This document shows positions 1 to 13,200 of a stretch of 64,000 nt of DNA, one piece after another. The first letter of the stretch is position 1, and each line of letters begins with the position of its first letter. The translations under genes were made by a program, and so were the position numbers. The stretch spans positions 564,581,581 through 564,645,580 of the forward strand of contig CM040121.1 of the NCBI GenBank assembly GCA_022559845.1, in the 5' to 3' direction. This DNA comes from Amorphophallus konjac (taxonomy: Eukaryota; Streptophyta; Magnoliopsida; Alismatales; Araceae). A model generated the notes under the pieces. The model did no database searches and had not been told where the DNA came from. It saw only the letters and a list, made by a program, of their open reading frames with translations.

Positions 1-2479
1 ACGCTCATTTCCTTCCTTCGCCAGCACACATGGCCAGGCCTTCGCCGGCACGCCTGCCTGGCTGCCTTCCCCGGCACGCTCATTTCCTTCCTTTGCCGGC
101 ACGCCTGCCTGGCTGCCTTCCCCGGCACGCTCATTTCCTTCCTTCGCCGGCACGCATGGCCAGGCCTTCGCTGGCACACCTGCCTTGGTGCCTTCCCCGG
201 CGCACCTTGCTTGGCCCTCGCCGGCACACCCATCACGGCCCCTGCGCCTCTTCGCCGACACACCCTTCATGGCCGCTCAGCGGCACGCTCCACGGCGCCC
301 CTCAGCGGTACACTCTCCCTTGGCCCAGCGGTACACCAGAAATAATGACAACAATAAAGATAATAAGCTAAAAGAAAACGTAAAAAATAAACAAATAATA
401 AAAAAAAAAATAATGACAATAACGGCAAACTCAAAGGAAGAGGGAGAAATAATAACAAATGATAATGATAATAACAACAATAAACAATAACAAATTCAAA
501 AGAAAATGAATAAGTAAATAAGAATAATAAAGAAATAAATAATAATAATAAGCTTAAAAATAATAATAATAGTAAATAGATAAATGAACGATAACAAAAA
601 TAAATAAATAATAATAACAAGCTTAACAAAAAATGACAAGTAAATGAATGATAACAAAACGAACAAAATAATAACAAACCTAATGTTAACCATAATAAAC
701 GAATCAATCACAAGAAAAATGAATAAATGGTAATAAAGAACCCACCCAAATATATCTATAAATCTACAAATTAACGAATAATAATGATAAAATTTTAAAT
801 AACAATAAAATAATGTAATCCACGTGGCAGCCCCGTCTCTCCCGTGACCCGGTGCCGAAGGAACAACAATGCCGCCTTGGCGGGCTGGGCCTGAGTCTTG
901 GGAATTATCCCAAAATGGCCATGACCCGACCTCGCCTCGGGCTAACATTCCGATTAAACCGGACTCATTTCTCCGACCGGATCCTTTCCGAGCCGCTACT
1001 AAAATTGCCGCACGTTCGGCAGACATTTGAACGGATTCCCCTTGATTCCCGCCGCGTTTCTATTACGGACCTGCGTTCGAACATTGAAAGGCCCGCGAGC
1101 GACCTGCATAGCCGGGGGCTCCTACCCCGATATGGTTGTGAGCCGGCATTGCTCCGGGCCAATAGCTCATCAATTCCGGATTTGTTCCAACGGGATTCGC
1201 TCCCGCTCTTTCATTGAAATTGCCGTAAACTCGGCACACATTTGTACGGGGCTATTTCCGCCCGCGTCGCACTTTCGATATAGGCCCCTGCCCGAACATG
1301 AAAAGGTCCGCAAGCGACCGACAGAAATGGAATGGAACAAGATGGCCCTGGCCACCCCCGGACTCCTTCCGTGGGAATATCAATAAGACCTCCATGGGCC
1401 ATACTTGGACCTCGGGCCCGCCCCGATCATGGTCATCGTCTGGCTCATATCCTCGGTCTATAGCCCGCTCCTTTTGAACGCGTTTCGGTTTTGAAATCCA
1501 GTCCCGGGACTCTCCCCCGTTGCCCCCGGGCACCGGGAATATTAATGATGCCCACGCAAGCCCTGTTCGGACCACGGGAGGCGCCCCCAATATGGTCCTG
1601 ACCCGATCTTGCACTGGGCCAATAGGTTCTCCAATTTTCGACTACAATAACCGAGATTCAACCGAATGTTTTCAGTGTCTCGGAATAATATACTTGCCGT
1701 ATCCCAGCATGCATATGCTCCAGGTCCTCCCGCGACGATTACAATATTCTCAAGCTGGACTCCCGTCCGAATATTAAACGGTCTCCCGAACGACCGGCAT
1801 GTTTTGAACGCCCGCTTCTCCGGGACACAGGGCTCTTCAGCCAATTCAAGGGATACTCCCGCGCCGCCCTTTGGCACCGGAAATATTAATGACGCTCATG
1901 CAAGTCTTGTTATGACAGCGGGGGGCCCACCGTAGTATGGTCACAGCCTGCTCTTGCACCGGGCCAACAGGTTCACCGGTTTCCGACCGCTCTAACCAAG
2001 GTTCAACCGAACGTCTTTCGTTCTCCCGAACAATAAACTTGCCGTACCTTGGCATACACACGCTCCGGTCTTCCCGCGACGATCGCGCTTTTCCCGAGAC
2101 GGACACTCGTCCGAACATTAAATGGTCAGCACATGACCGACATGATCTCAAGTGGTTTTCTTCTCGCCCTTGCGCGAGGACTTCGATACCCCCTAATAGA
2201 CCTTTAATACAATCAATCTCTCGGCCATGAGGCCCTGAATCTCGGCGATTAATCAAGGGTGTTCCCTCGTATGGGGGATGTAAATGACGTCGTGACCTTT
2301 ACGACGCGGCGGGTTTTGGTCCCGACACGAACCACACAATCGTCTGACGAAGTCAGATCGAGCGCACCATGGGCTCTTCGGAGCCCGAATAAATTGTCAC
2401 CTCGGTGACTGGCACACCCACGCACTTAATAAACCAACCAACGAATAAAAGAAACTGTTAAACAAAAAGTGCGTCCACA
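1..2479 (+). repeat. LTR A: 3' part of a Tat-lineage (Ty3/gypsy) LTR
   Basis: This matches the 3' part of the complete LTR at 10209-13501. Both share a block beginning with a 'gacccgg..aaaggaacaa.aatgccgcc' pattern (here about 830-900, there about 12890-12930). Both also share a near-identical terminal 230 bases with an 'acttaataaacca' run and end in CCACA. Positions 1-330 are a minisatellite of 'cggcacgc/cagcggcac' units, and 330-815 is very AT-rich (AATAATAA-type). The terminal CA is at 2478-2479. The next bases are not a usable primer-binding site, unlike those after 13501, so this is a solo LTR or the 3' LTR of an element whose 5' part lies outside the window. ORFs across it are low-complexity artefacts. 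Confidence 0.75.
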
Positions 2480-2609
2480 AGGCGGCAACCGGAGCTGCTG
2501 CTGGAGAGAGAGAGGGGGAAGTCCCCTTGACCTCTGTTGAGGGCGACTTGCCTTCACCGACACCCCATCGAGAAACAGAAGGTAATTTGCAGCTCGCCCG
2601 TAGAGCTCA

Positions 2610-4346
2610 GTGGCATGTTGTAATTTCAGTCAAGTCTTGATTGTTTATTGTCCTTTGACTCCAGTCGACATTCGGCCCACACTGCTCCCTGAGGTTGGTG
2701 CCTCGGCAGGGGTTGTCATCGGAGAGCAAGGGCTTCCAAGGGACCAGCCCCTGGATACTTCGCCGATAGATGTTCCCGAGATGGCGATCGCCGAGGAGGT
2801 TCTGGATAGAGGGCCTCCTCTCAGCGGCACGGTTCATGCTCAGGTCCTGGAGATCAGAGGACAAGCAGAAGAGTCATCCTCTTCTGAACAGGTTGATTAC
2901 GGCGGCGGCTCCGACGATGATGAGGGGTTCCCGATGGCGGACACCAAGGCTGAGGACGCCGAGGCTTCATCAGCTTATGAGAGCGACCTGCCAACGTTTA
3001 GCCCTCCGAGGCTATTGGGAGCCGAGAACGGGCCATCATACCCGGCTACAGGAGAAGGGCCAGAATCTTCAGAGGCTACTTTGGGAGGCCTAAATATAGT
3101 GCCGGTTGAGGTAGGAAGTATTCCGATTCCCACTTGCAGCACTTCTTTTAATTTTCAAGCCAGCTGGCTGATGTACATATATGGAATGCAGGCTGAGGTG
3201 GTACCGCCGGCTATAATGATCCGCATACCCCTTCCAGACGTGGACATGGGTCAGTCGGCCTTCCCACCAGTTGTGCGTCCCATTGCCCTGCGGCTTCCAT
3301 GGACCTATGCTGCTGCAGCGGCCCCAGAGGAACCCGGTGTGACTACCGAGGTTTGCGGCCTGCCCGAGGTTGCAGGGGCTCAAGCCCTGGTTGCCGGTGA
3401 CGAGTCATTGCTGAAGCCGAGCGACCCCCCGGAAATAGAGGCAGGGGAGATTATTGCAGGCGAGGCCGATATCATTAAAACTCTGTCGATCATATAGGGC
3501 TCTCCTGCCTCAGCGGCCGGTGAGACTGCTCAGAAAGAGCAAGCGCCCTCCCTCGCCGACACGGTTGTTGTAGCCTCACCGCAACGGGCGGGCAAGGAAG
3601 TTGCCATTGTGGAGGTTCCTTCAGTTGATGTAGCCGCAATAGTCGGGCCGGATGTGGGCGTTGTACAGACTATGCCGTCGACGTCCCTCGGGGTAGCCGA
3701 CGATATCTGGGCCGAGGTAGATAGTAGGGTAGACTTTCAGCTCCCCGAGACTTCGCCACTGGGCCTACAATTTTCTGGAGACATGGTGTGGCAGTCTCTG
3801 GATAACCTCCAGCGGGCCATGTTAGCTTCTCCGGACCTGACTTATCTGCAGCTGAGAAGCTTGATAGATCATCTCTCCCGATCGCTTTTGGCATTCGGCT
3901 GCCCAATGGATGATTGGACCCCGCGGGTTGTGATGTTGTTAAAACACGCCAACAGGCGGGAGTTCCTCAGTCGAGAGGTTTCTGATCAGCTGACTGCCGC
4001 GAAGCTGGAGAAGGCAGATTGCCGCACCGCCGTTAGTTCATTGAGGATGACCGTGGGACAGCTGAGAAATGTTGCCAGCAATATCTCGGAACGTCAGATG
4101 CTCCTCACGGCACGGATGGACGAGTTGCGCTTGGAACTTGCTAAGGTCGAAGCCGAGCTGCAGGAAGGCGAGCGCCTAGAGGTCCAGACAACGGAAGAGG
4201 CTGACCTGGCTGAAGGACAACTTGCCTCACTAGACGAGAGGTTATTTCAGCTGACAGCCACCGAGACCCGTTTGCAAGAGTTGACACGATATCCTTCGCT
4301 GGGCCTTTTAGACTTGGCAGATATCTTCCGGCGCCCCCTGCCGTGA
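2610..4346 (+). pseudogene. Antisense extra ORF (aORF) of the minus-strand Tat element, with one in-frame stop
   Basis: One reading frame stays open from 2610 to 4346 except for a single TAG at 3495-3497, giving about 578 codons. The first part is acidic and rich in Ala, Pro and Glu. The second part (3609-4346) has a globular segment followed by a long heptad-like coiled coil rich in Leu, Glu and Ala, ending with FRRPLP. The ORF lies downstream of, and antisense to, the pol at 8162-10208. That is where Tat-lineage elements are known to carry extra ORFs, some with a 'putative gypsy type transposon' or plant-mobile-like domain. No catalytic motif is visible and the function is unknown. A spliced first exon is possible because an AG acceptor-like site precedes position 2628. 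The ORF call is firm; the family assignment is inferred from position and composition. Confidence 0.6.
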
Positions 4347-4785
4347 CCTTGCTTTTTTTCTTGTAATGCTCCTTTTGTCTTCGGAGCTCATGTACCCCCG
4401 GGGGATGCCCCGGGCAAAAGAATGTGTTCCACCCATTCTCATTAAATGGAAATATTTCTTTTTGTTGCCGTCAATCGCGACTTCTTTTCCTTCTTTCTTT
4501 TCTTTATTCTGGGTGGTCCCCGAACCTAGGGATACTTGCTGATGGCACAGGAGAGCGCTCACGCCTTCAAGGAAGGGGTAAGGTGTTCGCTCCACCGCGA
4601 TGTAGCCGTTCCCGGAACGGGGCCTTTGCTAATGTGGGACATAGGCAGCGTAGGCAGATGCTCCTAGCGAACCTTGCCGCTGATGATGAGATGTGTGTTA
4701 TGACCCTTGGCACGGGTCAAATGTCGATGCCATGATGTCTTATTGGTCAGCGAGGGCGGAGGGCCCAGGTTAGAGTGTAGTCGAC
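4347..4785. other. Spacer between aORF and tandem array
   Basis: No gene, RNA or recognisable repeat is visible here. It contains a pyrimidine-rich stretch (about 4455-4505), and its right end runs into the 79-bp array. It is part of the 3' untranslated region of the minus-strand Tat element. Confidence 0.5.
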
Positions 4786-5470
4786 CGATCTTGTCGATGG
4801 TGACAAGGGTCGAAAAGGGGCAGACGGTCTTGCCAATGATGACAAAAACCGGATAGGTAGCGACCGATCTTGCCGATGGCGGCAAGGGTCGAAAGGGGTA
4901 GACGGTATTGCCGATGATGACAAAAACCGGATAGGTAGCGACCGATCTTGCCGATGGTGACAAGGGTCGAAAGGGGATAGACGGTCTTGCCAATGGTGAC
5001 AAAAACCAGATAGGACAAGGGTCGAAAGGGGATAGACGGTCTTGCCAATGATGACAAAAACCGGATGGGTAGCGACCGATCTTGCCGATGGTGACAAGGG
5101 TCGAAAGGGGATAGACGGTATTGCCGATGATGACAAAAATCGGATAGGTAGCGACCGATCTTGCCGATGGTGACAAGGGTCGAAAGGGGATAGATGGTAT
5201 TGCCGATGATGACAAAAACCGGATAGGTAGCGACCGATCTTGCCGATGGTGACAAGGGTCGAAAGGGGATAGACGGTCTTGCCGATGATGACAAAAACCG
5301 GATAGGTAGCGACCGATCTTGCCGATGGTGACAAGGGTCGAAAGGGGATAGACGGTCTTGCCAATGATGACAAAAACCGGATAGGTAGCGACCGATCTTG
5401 CCGATGGTGACAAGGGTCGAAAGGGGATAGACGGTCTTGCCAATGATGACAAAAACCGGATGGGTAGCCA
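4786..5470. repeat. 79-bp tandem array in the Tat 3' region
   Basis: About eight to nine copies of a unit of about 79 bp contain 'gtagcgaccgatcttgccga' and 'gtcgaaagggg'. The unit 'ggataggtag' recurs at 5221, 5300 and 5379. One copy near 5005 is truncated. Because the period is close to a multiple of three in several frames, the array gives long spurious minus-strand ORFs of up to 300 residues. Confidence 0.9.
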
Positions 5471-5579
5471 ATAGATGTATGTAAGTGGGATATCGGATGA
5501 AGACTCCGCCTCGACCTTGTAAATGGCCTTCTGGACGGAGGATGGTTCATCACTATTCATCATCATTTTTTTTTATATT

Positions 5580-6510
5580 CACATTACTGACCTAAGCGCC
5601 CTTTCGGGTTTTCACCGAGGCCAGCCCCCTCTTGCTTTTGCCCGCGCGCCCTTTCGGGTTTTCACGCGGCGGGGTACCCGATTTTGCCTGCGACGCCCTT
5701 TCGGGTTTTCGCCACAGCTGGGTTATAGCCATTTTTGCACTTGACCTGATATAGGAGCAAGTCTGGCGGGGTATCTCTATTTTTAACCTCATTTCCTTTT
5801 CTCTTTTTTTTTCTTTTCCTTTTTTTTGTTTTTTTTTGAATTCGAGGTTCAGAAGAACTGGACCGCGGGAACGCTGACCGTCCTTATCGATGAAGTCAAG
5901 GGTTGGTCTTAGGTTTATTTCGTCGACATTGGTCAGATGTCGAAGCAAAGGATATGGTTTATTAACAAGGATGTAAGATCCGAGTTAAGGGTAGAGGTCG
6001 AACGGTCTCGCCGATGATGGCGGGGGTCGAATGTGGGTTCATTTACCGGCATGGGTTACTGCCGAAACAAGGATGGGATTGTCAACAGGGACGTAAGGCC
6101 CGAGTTGGGGGTAGAGATCGACCGATCTCGCCGATGATGACGGGGGTCGACAAGGGTTTGTTCAAAAGGTTCCGGTGGGACTTTGACGATTATCCCTTTC
6201 GGAGTTTCATTAGGTGGAGAGATAGAAGAGGAATTTGGCAGTTACCACTTTACTGACTTAAGCGCCCTTTCGGGTTTTCGCCGAAGCCAGCCCCCTCTTG
6301 CTTTTGCCCTCGCGCCCTTTCGGGTTTTCACGCGGCGGGGTACCCGATTTTGCCTGCGACGCCCTTTCGGGTTTTCGCCACATCTGGGTTACAGCCATTT
6401 TTGCACTTGTCCCGATAGGGGAGCAAGTCTGGCGGGGTATCTCTATTTTTAACCCCATTTTTATTTTCTTCTCTTTTTTTGTTGCATTCGGAATGAGAGA
6501 CGAAGAAGGG
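5580..6510. repeat. Duplicated block with six ACCCGAAAGGGC hairpin motifs
   Basis: Two similar blocks (about 5585-5800 and 6250-6480) each hold three copies of the minus-strand motif GAAAACCCGAAAGGGCG, spaced about 48 bp apart. Each copy can fold as a short stem with a GAAA loop (CCC-GAAA-GGG). The same triplets occur on the plus strand at 14310-14430 and 16040-16160 in the second Tat element, which confirms that the two elements are related and of opposite orientation. Confidence 0.85.
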
Positions 6511-8155
6511 TAACTTGATCAGGGCGGAATGCCGCTAACCAAGACAAAGGGCAGCCCGATTTAGGGCGGAATGCCGCTAACCGAGAAGAAGGTAGCTTGA
6601 TTAGGGTAGAATGCCGCTAACCAAGGAAAGGTAGCTCGATTAGGGCGGAATGCCGCTAACCAAGGAAAGGTAGCTTGATCAGGGCGGAATGCCACTAACC
6701 AAGGGAAAGGTAGCTTGATTAGGGCGGAATGCCACTAACCAAGGGAAAGGTAGCTTGATTAGGGCGGAATGCCGCTAACCAAGGAAAAGGTAGCTTGATC
6801 AGGGCAGAATACCACTGACCAAGGGAAAGGTAGCTTGATTAGAGCAGAATGCCACTAACCAAGGAAAAGGGTAGCTCGATTAGGGCGGAATGCCGCTAAC
6901 CAAGGGAAAGTAGCTTGATTAGGGCGGAATGCCGCTAACCAATGAAAAGGTAGCTCGATTAGGGCGGAATGCCGCTAACCAAGGAAAAGGTAGCTTGATT
7001 AGGGCGGAATGCCACTAACCGAGAAGAAGGTAGCTTGATTAGGGCAGAATGCCGCTAACCAAGGAAAAGGTAGCTTGATTAGGGCGGAATGCCACTAACC
7101 GAGAAGAAGGTAGCTTGATTAGGGCAGAATGCCGCTAACCAAGGAAAGGTAGCTCGATTAGGGCAGAATGCCGCTAACCAAGGAAAAGGTAGCTCGATTA
7201 GGGCGGGATGCCGCTAACCAAGAAAAAGGTAGCTCGATTAGGGCGGAATGTCACTAAACCAAGGAAAGGGTAGCTCGATTAGGGCGGAATGCCGCTAACC
7301 AAGGGAAAGTAGCTTGATTAGGGCGGAATGCTGCTAACCAAGAAAAAGGTAGCTTGATTAGGGCGGAATGCCACTAAACCAAGGAAAGGGTAACTTGGTT
7401 AGAGCAGAATGCCACTAACCAAGGAAAAGGTAGCTCGATTAGGGCAGAGTGCCGCTAACCAAGGGAAAGGTAGCTTGATTAGGGCGGAATGCCGCTAACC
7501 AAGAAAAAGGTAGCTTGATCAGGGTAGAATGCCACTAACCAAGGGAAAGGTAGCTTGATTAGAGTAGAATGCCACTAAACCAAGGAAAGGGTAGCTTGGT
7601 TAGGGCGGAATGCCACTAAACAAGGAGAAATAACTCGATTAGGGCAGAGTGCCGCTAACCAAGGGAAAGGTAGCTTGATTAGGGCGGAATGCCGCTAACC
7701 AAGAAAAAGGTAGCTTGATCAGGGCAGAATGCCACTAACCAAGGGAAAGGTAGCTTGATTAGAGCAGAATGCCACTAAACCAAGGAAAGGATAGCATGGT
7801 TAGGGCGGAATGCCACTAAACAAGGAGAAATAGCTCGATTAGGGCGGAATGCCACTAAACAAGGAGAAATAGCTCGATTAGGCCGGAATGCCACTAAACA
7901 AGGAAAGGTAGCTTGATCAGGGCAGAATGCCACTAGCCAAGGGAAAGGTAGCTTGATTAGGGTGGAATGCCACTAAACAAGGAGAAATAGCTCGATTAGG
8001 GCGGAATGCCACTAAACAAGGAAAGGGTAGCTCGGTTAGGACGGAGTGTCACTAAACAAGGAGAAATAGCTCGATTAGGGCGGAACGCCACTAAACAAGG
8101 AAAGGGTAGCTCGGTTAGGACGGAGTGTCACTAAACCAAGGGAAAGGTATGTTCC
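6511..8155. repeat. About 40-bp tandem array (roughly 40 copies) 3' of Tat pol
   Basis: About 1.6 kb consists of one unit of about 40 bp, built from 'gattagggcggaatgccgct', 'aaccaagg' and 'aaaggtagctt'. Copies differ by scattered substitutions (gcc-gct versus gcc-act, aacc versus aaacc). The 8-bp variant pattern towards 7800-8120 suggests higher-order units there. It begins just beyond the integrase stop codon, so it lies in the 3' untranslated part of the minus-strand Tat element. Confidence 0.95.
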
Positions 8156-8161
8156 GACCGA

Positions 8162-10208
8162 TCACTCGGGGTGTGTCGGCTGCGCCGCATGATACAGCTT
8201 AATGTGTTTTCCGTTGAGGGGAGAGAACTGGATGACTCCTTTGTGGTCTACAAGGATGTAGGCACCCCCTTCATATACTCGGCGGATGATATACGGTCCA
8301 ACCCAGTTTTCGACCAGCTTCCCTTTAGGGTTAGAGGCCATCACTTCTTTTCTTTTGACCATCACCAGGTCTCCTTTCTTGAATTCTCGACCCTTGACTA
8401 ACTTATCAAAAGCACGGGTCATGCGAGCTTGGTAGAGTTGGATGTTTTGTTGCGCCTGGAGGCGTTTTCCTTCGAGCTCAGCGAGCTCTTCCAATCTTCT
8501 TTCTGCATTGGTCTGCTCACCACTGACTAATCCGTGCTGGATGGCAACTCGCAATGAAGGAACTTCAAGTTCAATCGGCACTACAGCTTCCGACCCATAG
8601 ACAAGGGAGAAGGGTGAACAGCCGGTTGGGGTCTTGTAGACAGTACGATAAGCCCAAAGTGCTTCGTACATCCTTTCTTCCCAATCCTTTTTGTTAGACT
8701 TGACAGTCTTCGCCAATAGTGTGCACAAGGTCTTGTTAAAGGCCTCTGCTAGTCCATTGGCTTGAGGGTTGTAGGGGGACGATGTCCTCCAGTCAATTTT
8801 ATATTTGTCGGCCAGCCGATAAACCTTCTGATTTCTGAAATGGCTGCCGTTATCAGAGATGATTCGGCTGGGGATCCCGAACTGGAATATTACATTCTGC
8901 CGGAAGAATCTTGCAACTAGTTCTCCGGTCACATCTCTTAGTGCTACTACCTCCGCCCATCTGGAGAAGTAGTCTGTAGCTGCTAAGATGTATCTGCACC
9001 CTGATGAAGATGTTGGCAGTGGCCCTACCACGTCCGTGCCCCACTGAGCAAACGGCCAACTTGGTATGGTGGGATGCAGTGGCACTGGAGGTCTTCTCGC
9101 CACATTAGCGTGCTCTTGACATTTCTGACAAGCTTTGGCAAACTTGCAGCAATCATTAAATATAGTGGGCCAATAGTAACCCAATTTCTTTATCTCTATC
9201 TTCATTTTCGGACCGGCCTGGTGTGCCCCGGCTGATCCTGCATGAACTTCTTGCATCACCTGTCCCGCTTCTGCTGAAGACAAGCAACGGAGTAGGACTT
9301 TCCTTCGGGCATCTGCCATAATTCGGAACAAGGTCCCGCTTCTCATCTCGTAAGAATCCTTGATCCTCAGGAGCTTCATTCTTTGTTCCTTTTCTTTTGG
9401 AAGTTGCTGGTGTTGAAACCAGCGTAGGAGATGCTTTCGCCAGTCGGGCTGCTGAACCCCTTCGATGACTGCTACTTCCATCTCTTCTTCATCGGCCAGA
9501 ACCTCTGTTACGCTGGGGACCTGTCGGTGGTTGATCACTGTAATATTCAGGCTTATGTCTGGCGGGACCGCCAATGAACTGGCCAGCTTAGCGAGGGCAT
9601 CTGCTTGAGCGTTCCGACCTCGATTGATGTGCTTGATGCTGATGAAGTAGAATCTTGACATCAGGCGAGTTGCCAACTGGTGATAGGGGAGGAGTTCTTG
9701 CTTTCGCACCTCGAACTCTCCCTCCAGCTGTTTTATAACTAGCATGGAGTCTCCGAAGGCTTCCAGCATCTGAATTCCCATGGACAGAGCAATCTGCAAC
9801 CCGATTATCAGGGCTTCATATTCTGCTTCATTGTTTGTGCATTGTTTGTTTATGGAGCAGGAAGTATGCACCACTTCTCCTTCTGGGGACTTCAAGACTA
9901 TGCCTGCCCCCGCTCTGACCCTGGATAACCCGGTAGCAGAAGTGTCAATTCTGGAAGCACCATCAAAGTATAGCTACCATAAGGAAGGCTGTACTTGGGC
10001 GGCTTCTAGGGTTTCATCCTCGAGAAGTTCCGGTTCCCACGGGCTTTCCCCGGGTATCGGATGTTCAGCAAAGAAGTCCGCAATAGCTTGACCTTTGATG
10101 GCTTTGCGCGGTACGTAGGAGACATCAAACTCCATAAGGATTACCGCCCATTTGCCTAGGCGACCTTTGAGTGCCGGCTGGGACATAATATATTTCAGAG
10201 GATCCTCC
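8162..10208 (-). pseudogene. Tat-lineage gypsy pol fragment: RNase H, archaeal-type RNase H, integrase
   Basis: Reads from 10208 down to 8162. The first 75 residues are the end of the RT-linked RNase H (KGQAIADFFAEHP). A TAG near 9975, apparently a TGG mutation, follows. An archaeal-type RNase H then begins at LYFDGAS, with acidic residues in NNEAEYEAL, GDS and NAQADALA. This second RNase H is a hallmark of the Tat clade. The integrase follows: an HHCC-type finger ending CQKC, then catalytic Asp in GTDVVGP, Asp in IISDNGS and Glu in NGLAEAF, and a C-terminal WVGPY module. The stop lies at 8162. The protein is cut at 10208 by LTR B, and RT, protease and gag are not seen in the window. Apart from the nonsense codon the frame is clean, so decay is modest. 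Confidence 0.92.
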
Positions 10209-13200
10209 TGTGGACACCGAAAATTGCACATCCAGATGCCACGCTCGGCCCAGCATCAACAACGGCCCCGAGTGAAGAAACCCCGGAGAAATCAAGCACA
10301 AGAGGCCCCACGGCCCATGGGCCTCGAAGAAAATCAAATGGGCCACGACTCGTGCTCACAATGGGCTCAAAATTGCCCATTTAGCTCTCCAGCGGCACAC
10401 CCTTGGGGTCTTCACCGGCACACCCCCAAGGGGGTTCAACGGCACACCCCCAGGGGGGGTTCAACGGCACGCCCCCTTGGGGTCTTCACCGGCACACCCC
10501 CAAGGGGGTTCAACGGCACACCCCCAGGGGGGGTTCAACGGCACGCCCCCTGGGGGGTCTTCACCGGCACACCCCCTTTGGGGTTCAACGGCACGCCCCC
10601 TGCGGGGTCTTCACCGGCACACCCCCAAGGGGGTTCAACGGCACGCCCCCTGGGGGGTCTTCACCGGCACACCCCCAGGGGGGTTCAATGGCACACCCCT
10701 TTGGGGTTCAACGGCACACCCCCTGGGGGGGGGGGGGTCTTCAGCGACACACCCTGTAGGGTCCCCAGCGGCACGCCCTTCAGGCCGTTCAACGGCACGC
10801 CCTTTTGGCACTACAGCGGCACGCTTGTTCAGCCCTTCAACGGCACAGCGGTGAAGCCCTTTCAACGGGCGACGTGAGGCCCATGCCCTACACATCCTTG
10901 GCGCGTAGTGGAGCCATATGAGGTGGCAGCCGATCGTTGGGCCACGTGGCCTAGTCCACTGACAGCCAGGATAGGCAGGTCAAACCTCATGATCACGGGC
11001 CACTTCCCGCTTCGGCGGCCGTGCTCGAAGGCTCCCGCCGCCCGGGGTATAAAAGAACCCTTCTCTTCGAAGACAAAAAAAAGGAGGAGGACAGAGGGAG
11101 GGAGATACACAGACGAACATACAGAGGGGGAGAGGCTCCGACAGTAGAAGACACACACACAGGAGAAAGAGGAAAAGGGAGAAGAGAAGAAGGGACCCTT
11201 CCGGCCTGAGCTCCGTCCGACGGCCACCGGGAAGAAACAAGAGTAAGAGGGAGAGAGAGCTTGTTGTATTGGGGAGAGGGTTGGGAATGATAGCCTGTCT
11301 TAGGCCCCAATGTTTTCTTCCGTCTTGTATTTCATTCCTCCTCTCGTTCTTCGTCTCGGAGTCTTTTCCTTTTGTCCATGGCCTCATTTGGGCATTTTCT
11401 CTTGTAATATGCATGTAGGGATACGGTCCTTGACATCCCACGAATGGAATCAATCACCCTCCTTGGGGTTTTTTTTTGCTATCTCTGTTGGTTTGAGCCT
11501 ACGTGTTACCCGTTTCCTCCGTTCCTCCGGTTTCTTTTGAGCCACCACATCAATGTGATGCCTCCCCTTTAAAGCCTGGCCTTGTGAGTCCTCCGTTCAC
11601 TTCCAGTAACCCTTCCTCCTCTTCTTGGACAATCTGCAAGCCCACACACACTTGGCCCTTTCAATCCTCCGGCAATGCATCACTTTGGCCCCTGACCGGC
11701 ACACTTGCCTTGGCCCTCAGCGGCACACCCAATAGCCCTCAGCGGTACACCCCTATTGGCCCTCAGCGGCATACCTTGTCCAGCCCTCAGCGGCACACCT
11801 CATTTGCCCCCAGCGGTACACTCCTTTCTGCCCTCAGCGGCACACTCACACTCTGTTACCCCTAGCCGGCATACCCCTTGGCCGGCACACTCCAATTGAC
11901 CCTTGGCCGGTACACTCACCTTATGGCCTTTAGCGGCACGCCCTTCAGCCTCTCAGCGGCCCACTCCTTGGCCTCGCCTCCGAGCCCCTTTCTTCACGTT
12001 TTCCGAGGTTCTATAAAGGTGTTGCTCCCCCGGGGGCCCACCTCCAGTTGTCGGGTTCCGCCACTCCATGTGGGCGCGCTCCCTTTATCTCCCTTACGTC
12101 CTGAGTTAAGGGGAGATGCTGCCGAATTTTTATGAGATATTAACAAACAATTAAAAGAGGCAAAAAGAGGCAACAAACGAGCAGAATAACTAATGAAACC
12201 TTCCAACTCATCAAGTTACCGCCGGCACCCCGACGAGAACTGAAATAAGCTAATTAACCACCTGGCCGCCCGAGAACCCGACCCGCAAGAAAAGAGACCG
12301 AACCGAATCAAGAGAACAAACACGGGAGGAACTTTGTATAAACTACACGAAAGTTAAAAAAGAAGAAAAGAAAAGCCTTAAGACAAATAGTTGAAAACGG
12401 ATCGAGCCTCCACCCTCACGCATCACCTTGACCTTCAGCGGTACGCCCCCTTGGCCTTTAGCGGTACACCCCCCTTGGCCTTCAGCGGTACGCCCCCTTG
12501 ACCTTCAGCGGCACACCCCCCTTGGCCTTCAGCGGTACGCCCCCTCGGCCTTCAGCGGTACACCCTCATTGACTTTCAGCGGTACACCCCTTTCCAGTCC
12601 CCAGCGGTACGCCCCTTTAGCGCCCAGCGGCACACTCTTGCCCTCAGCGGTACACCATGTTTCCTTCGCCGGCACACTATATATATACATGCATATATAT
12701 GGCCCGATAAGGGCACCAACACTATCAAATAAATTAACAGAAATTACGCTAATTGAAGGACTCCGAAGGCGCAACGTTAATAATGATTCGAAGGCATAAA
12801 TAAACAACAAACATCAAATCAGAGATCAGAACATATAACCAAGGAAATCCCAAATAAAAGACGTTAGGGTCCATACTGCAGCCCCCATCTCTCCCCGCGA
12901 CCCGGGGCAAAAGGAACAATAATGCCGCCCTCTCAGGCCGGGCTCGGATCTCGGGAGTCATCCCAACATGGTCCGGTCTCGACCTGGCCTCGGGCCGACA
13001 TCTTGATCAGACCGGGTTTGCTCCTCATTCCGGACACCCTCCGAGTCATCACTAAAATTGCCGGGTGTTCGGCAAACACTTGAACGGATTTGTCTCGGCT
13101 TTTCCTGTTGCGTTCCCATCATGGACCCATGTCCGAATATAAAAAGGTCCACGAGTGACCGACATGGCCAGTGGCTCGCATCCTAATGCGTACTTTGGTG

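Noticed and set aside
4664..5566. Long minus-strand ORFs of up to 300 aa with a Pro/Ser/Phe-rich repeat
   Set aside because: They are frames through the 79-bp tandem array, open in several frames at once; no protein signal.
10152..10895. Plus- and minus-strand Gly/Pro/His-rich ORFs
   Set aside because: They run through the LTR B minisatellite and mirror its repeat; not genes.
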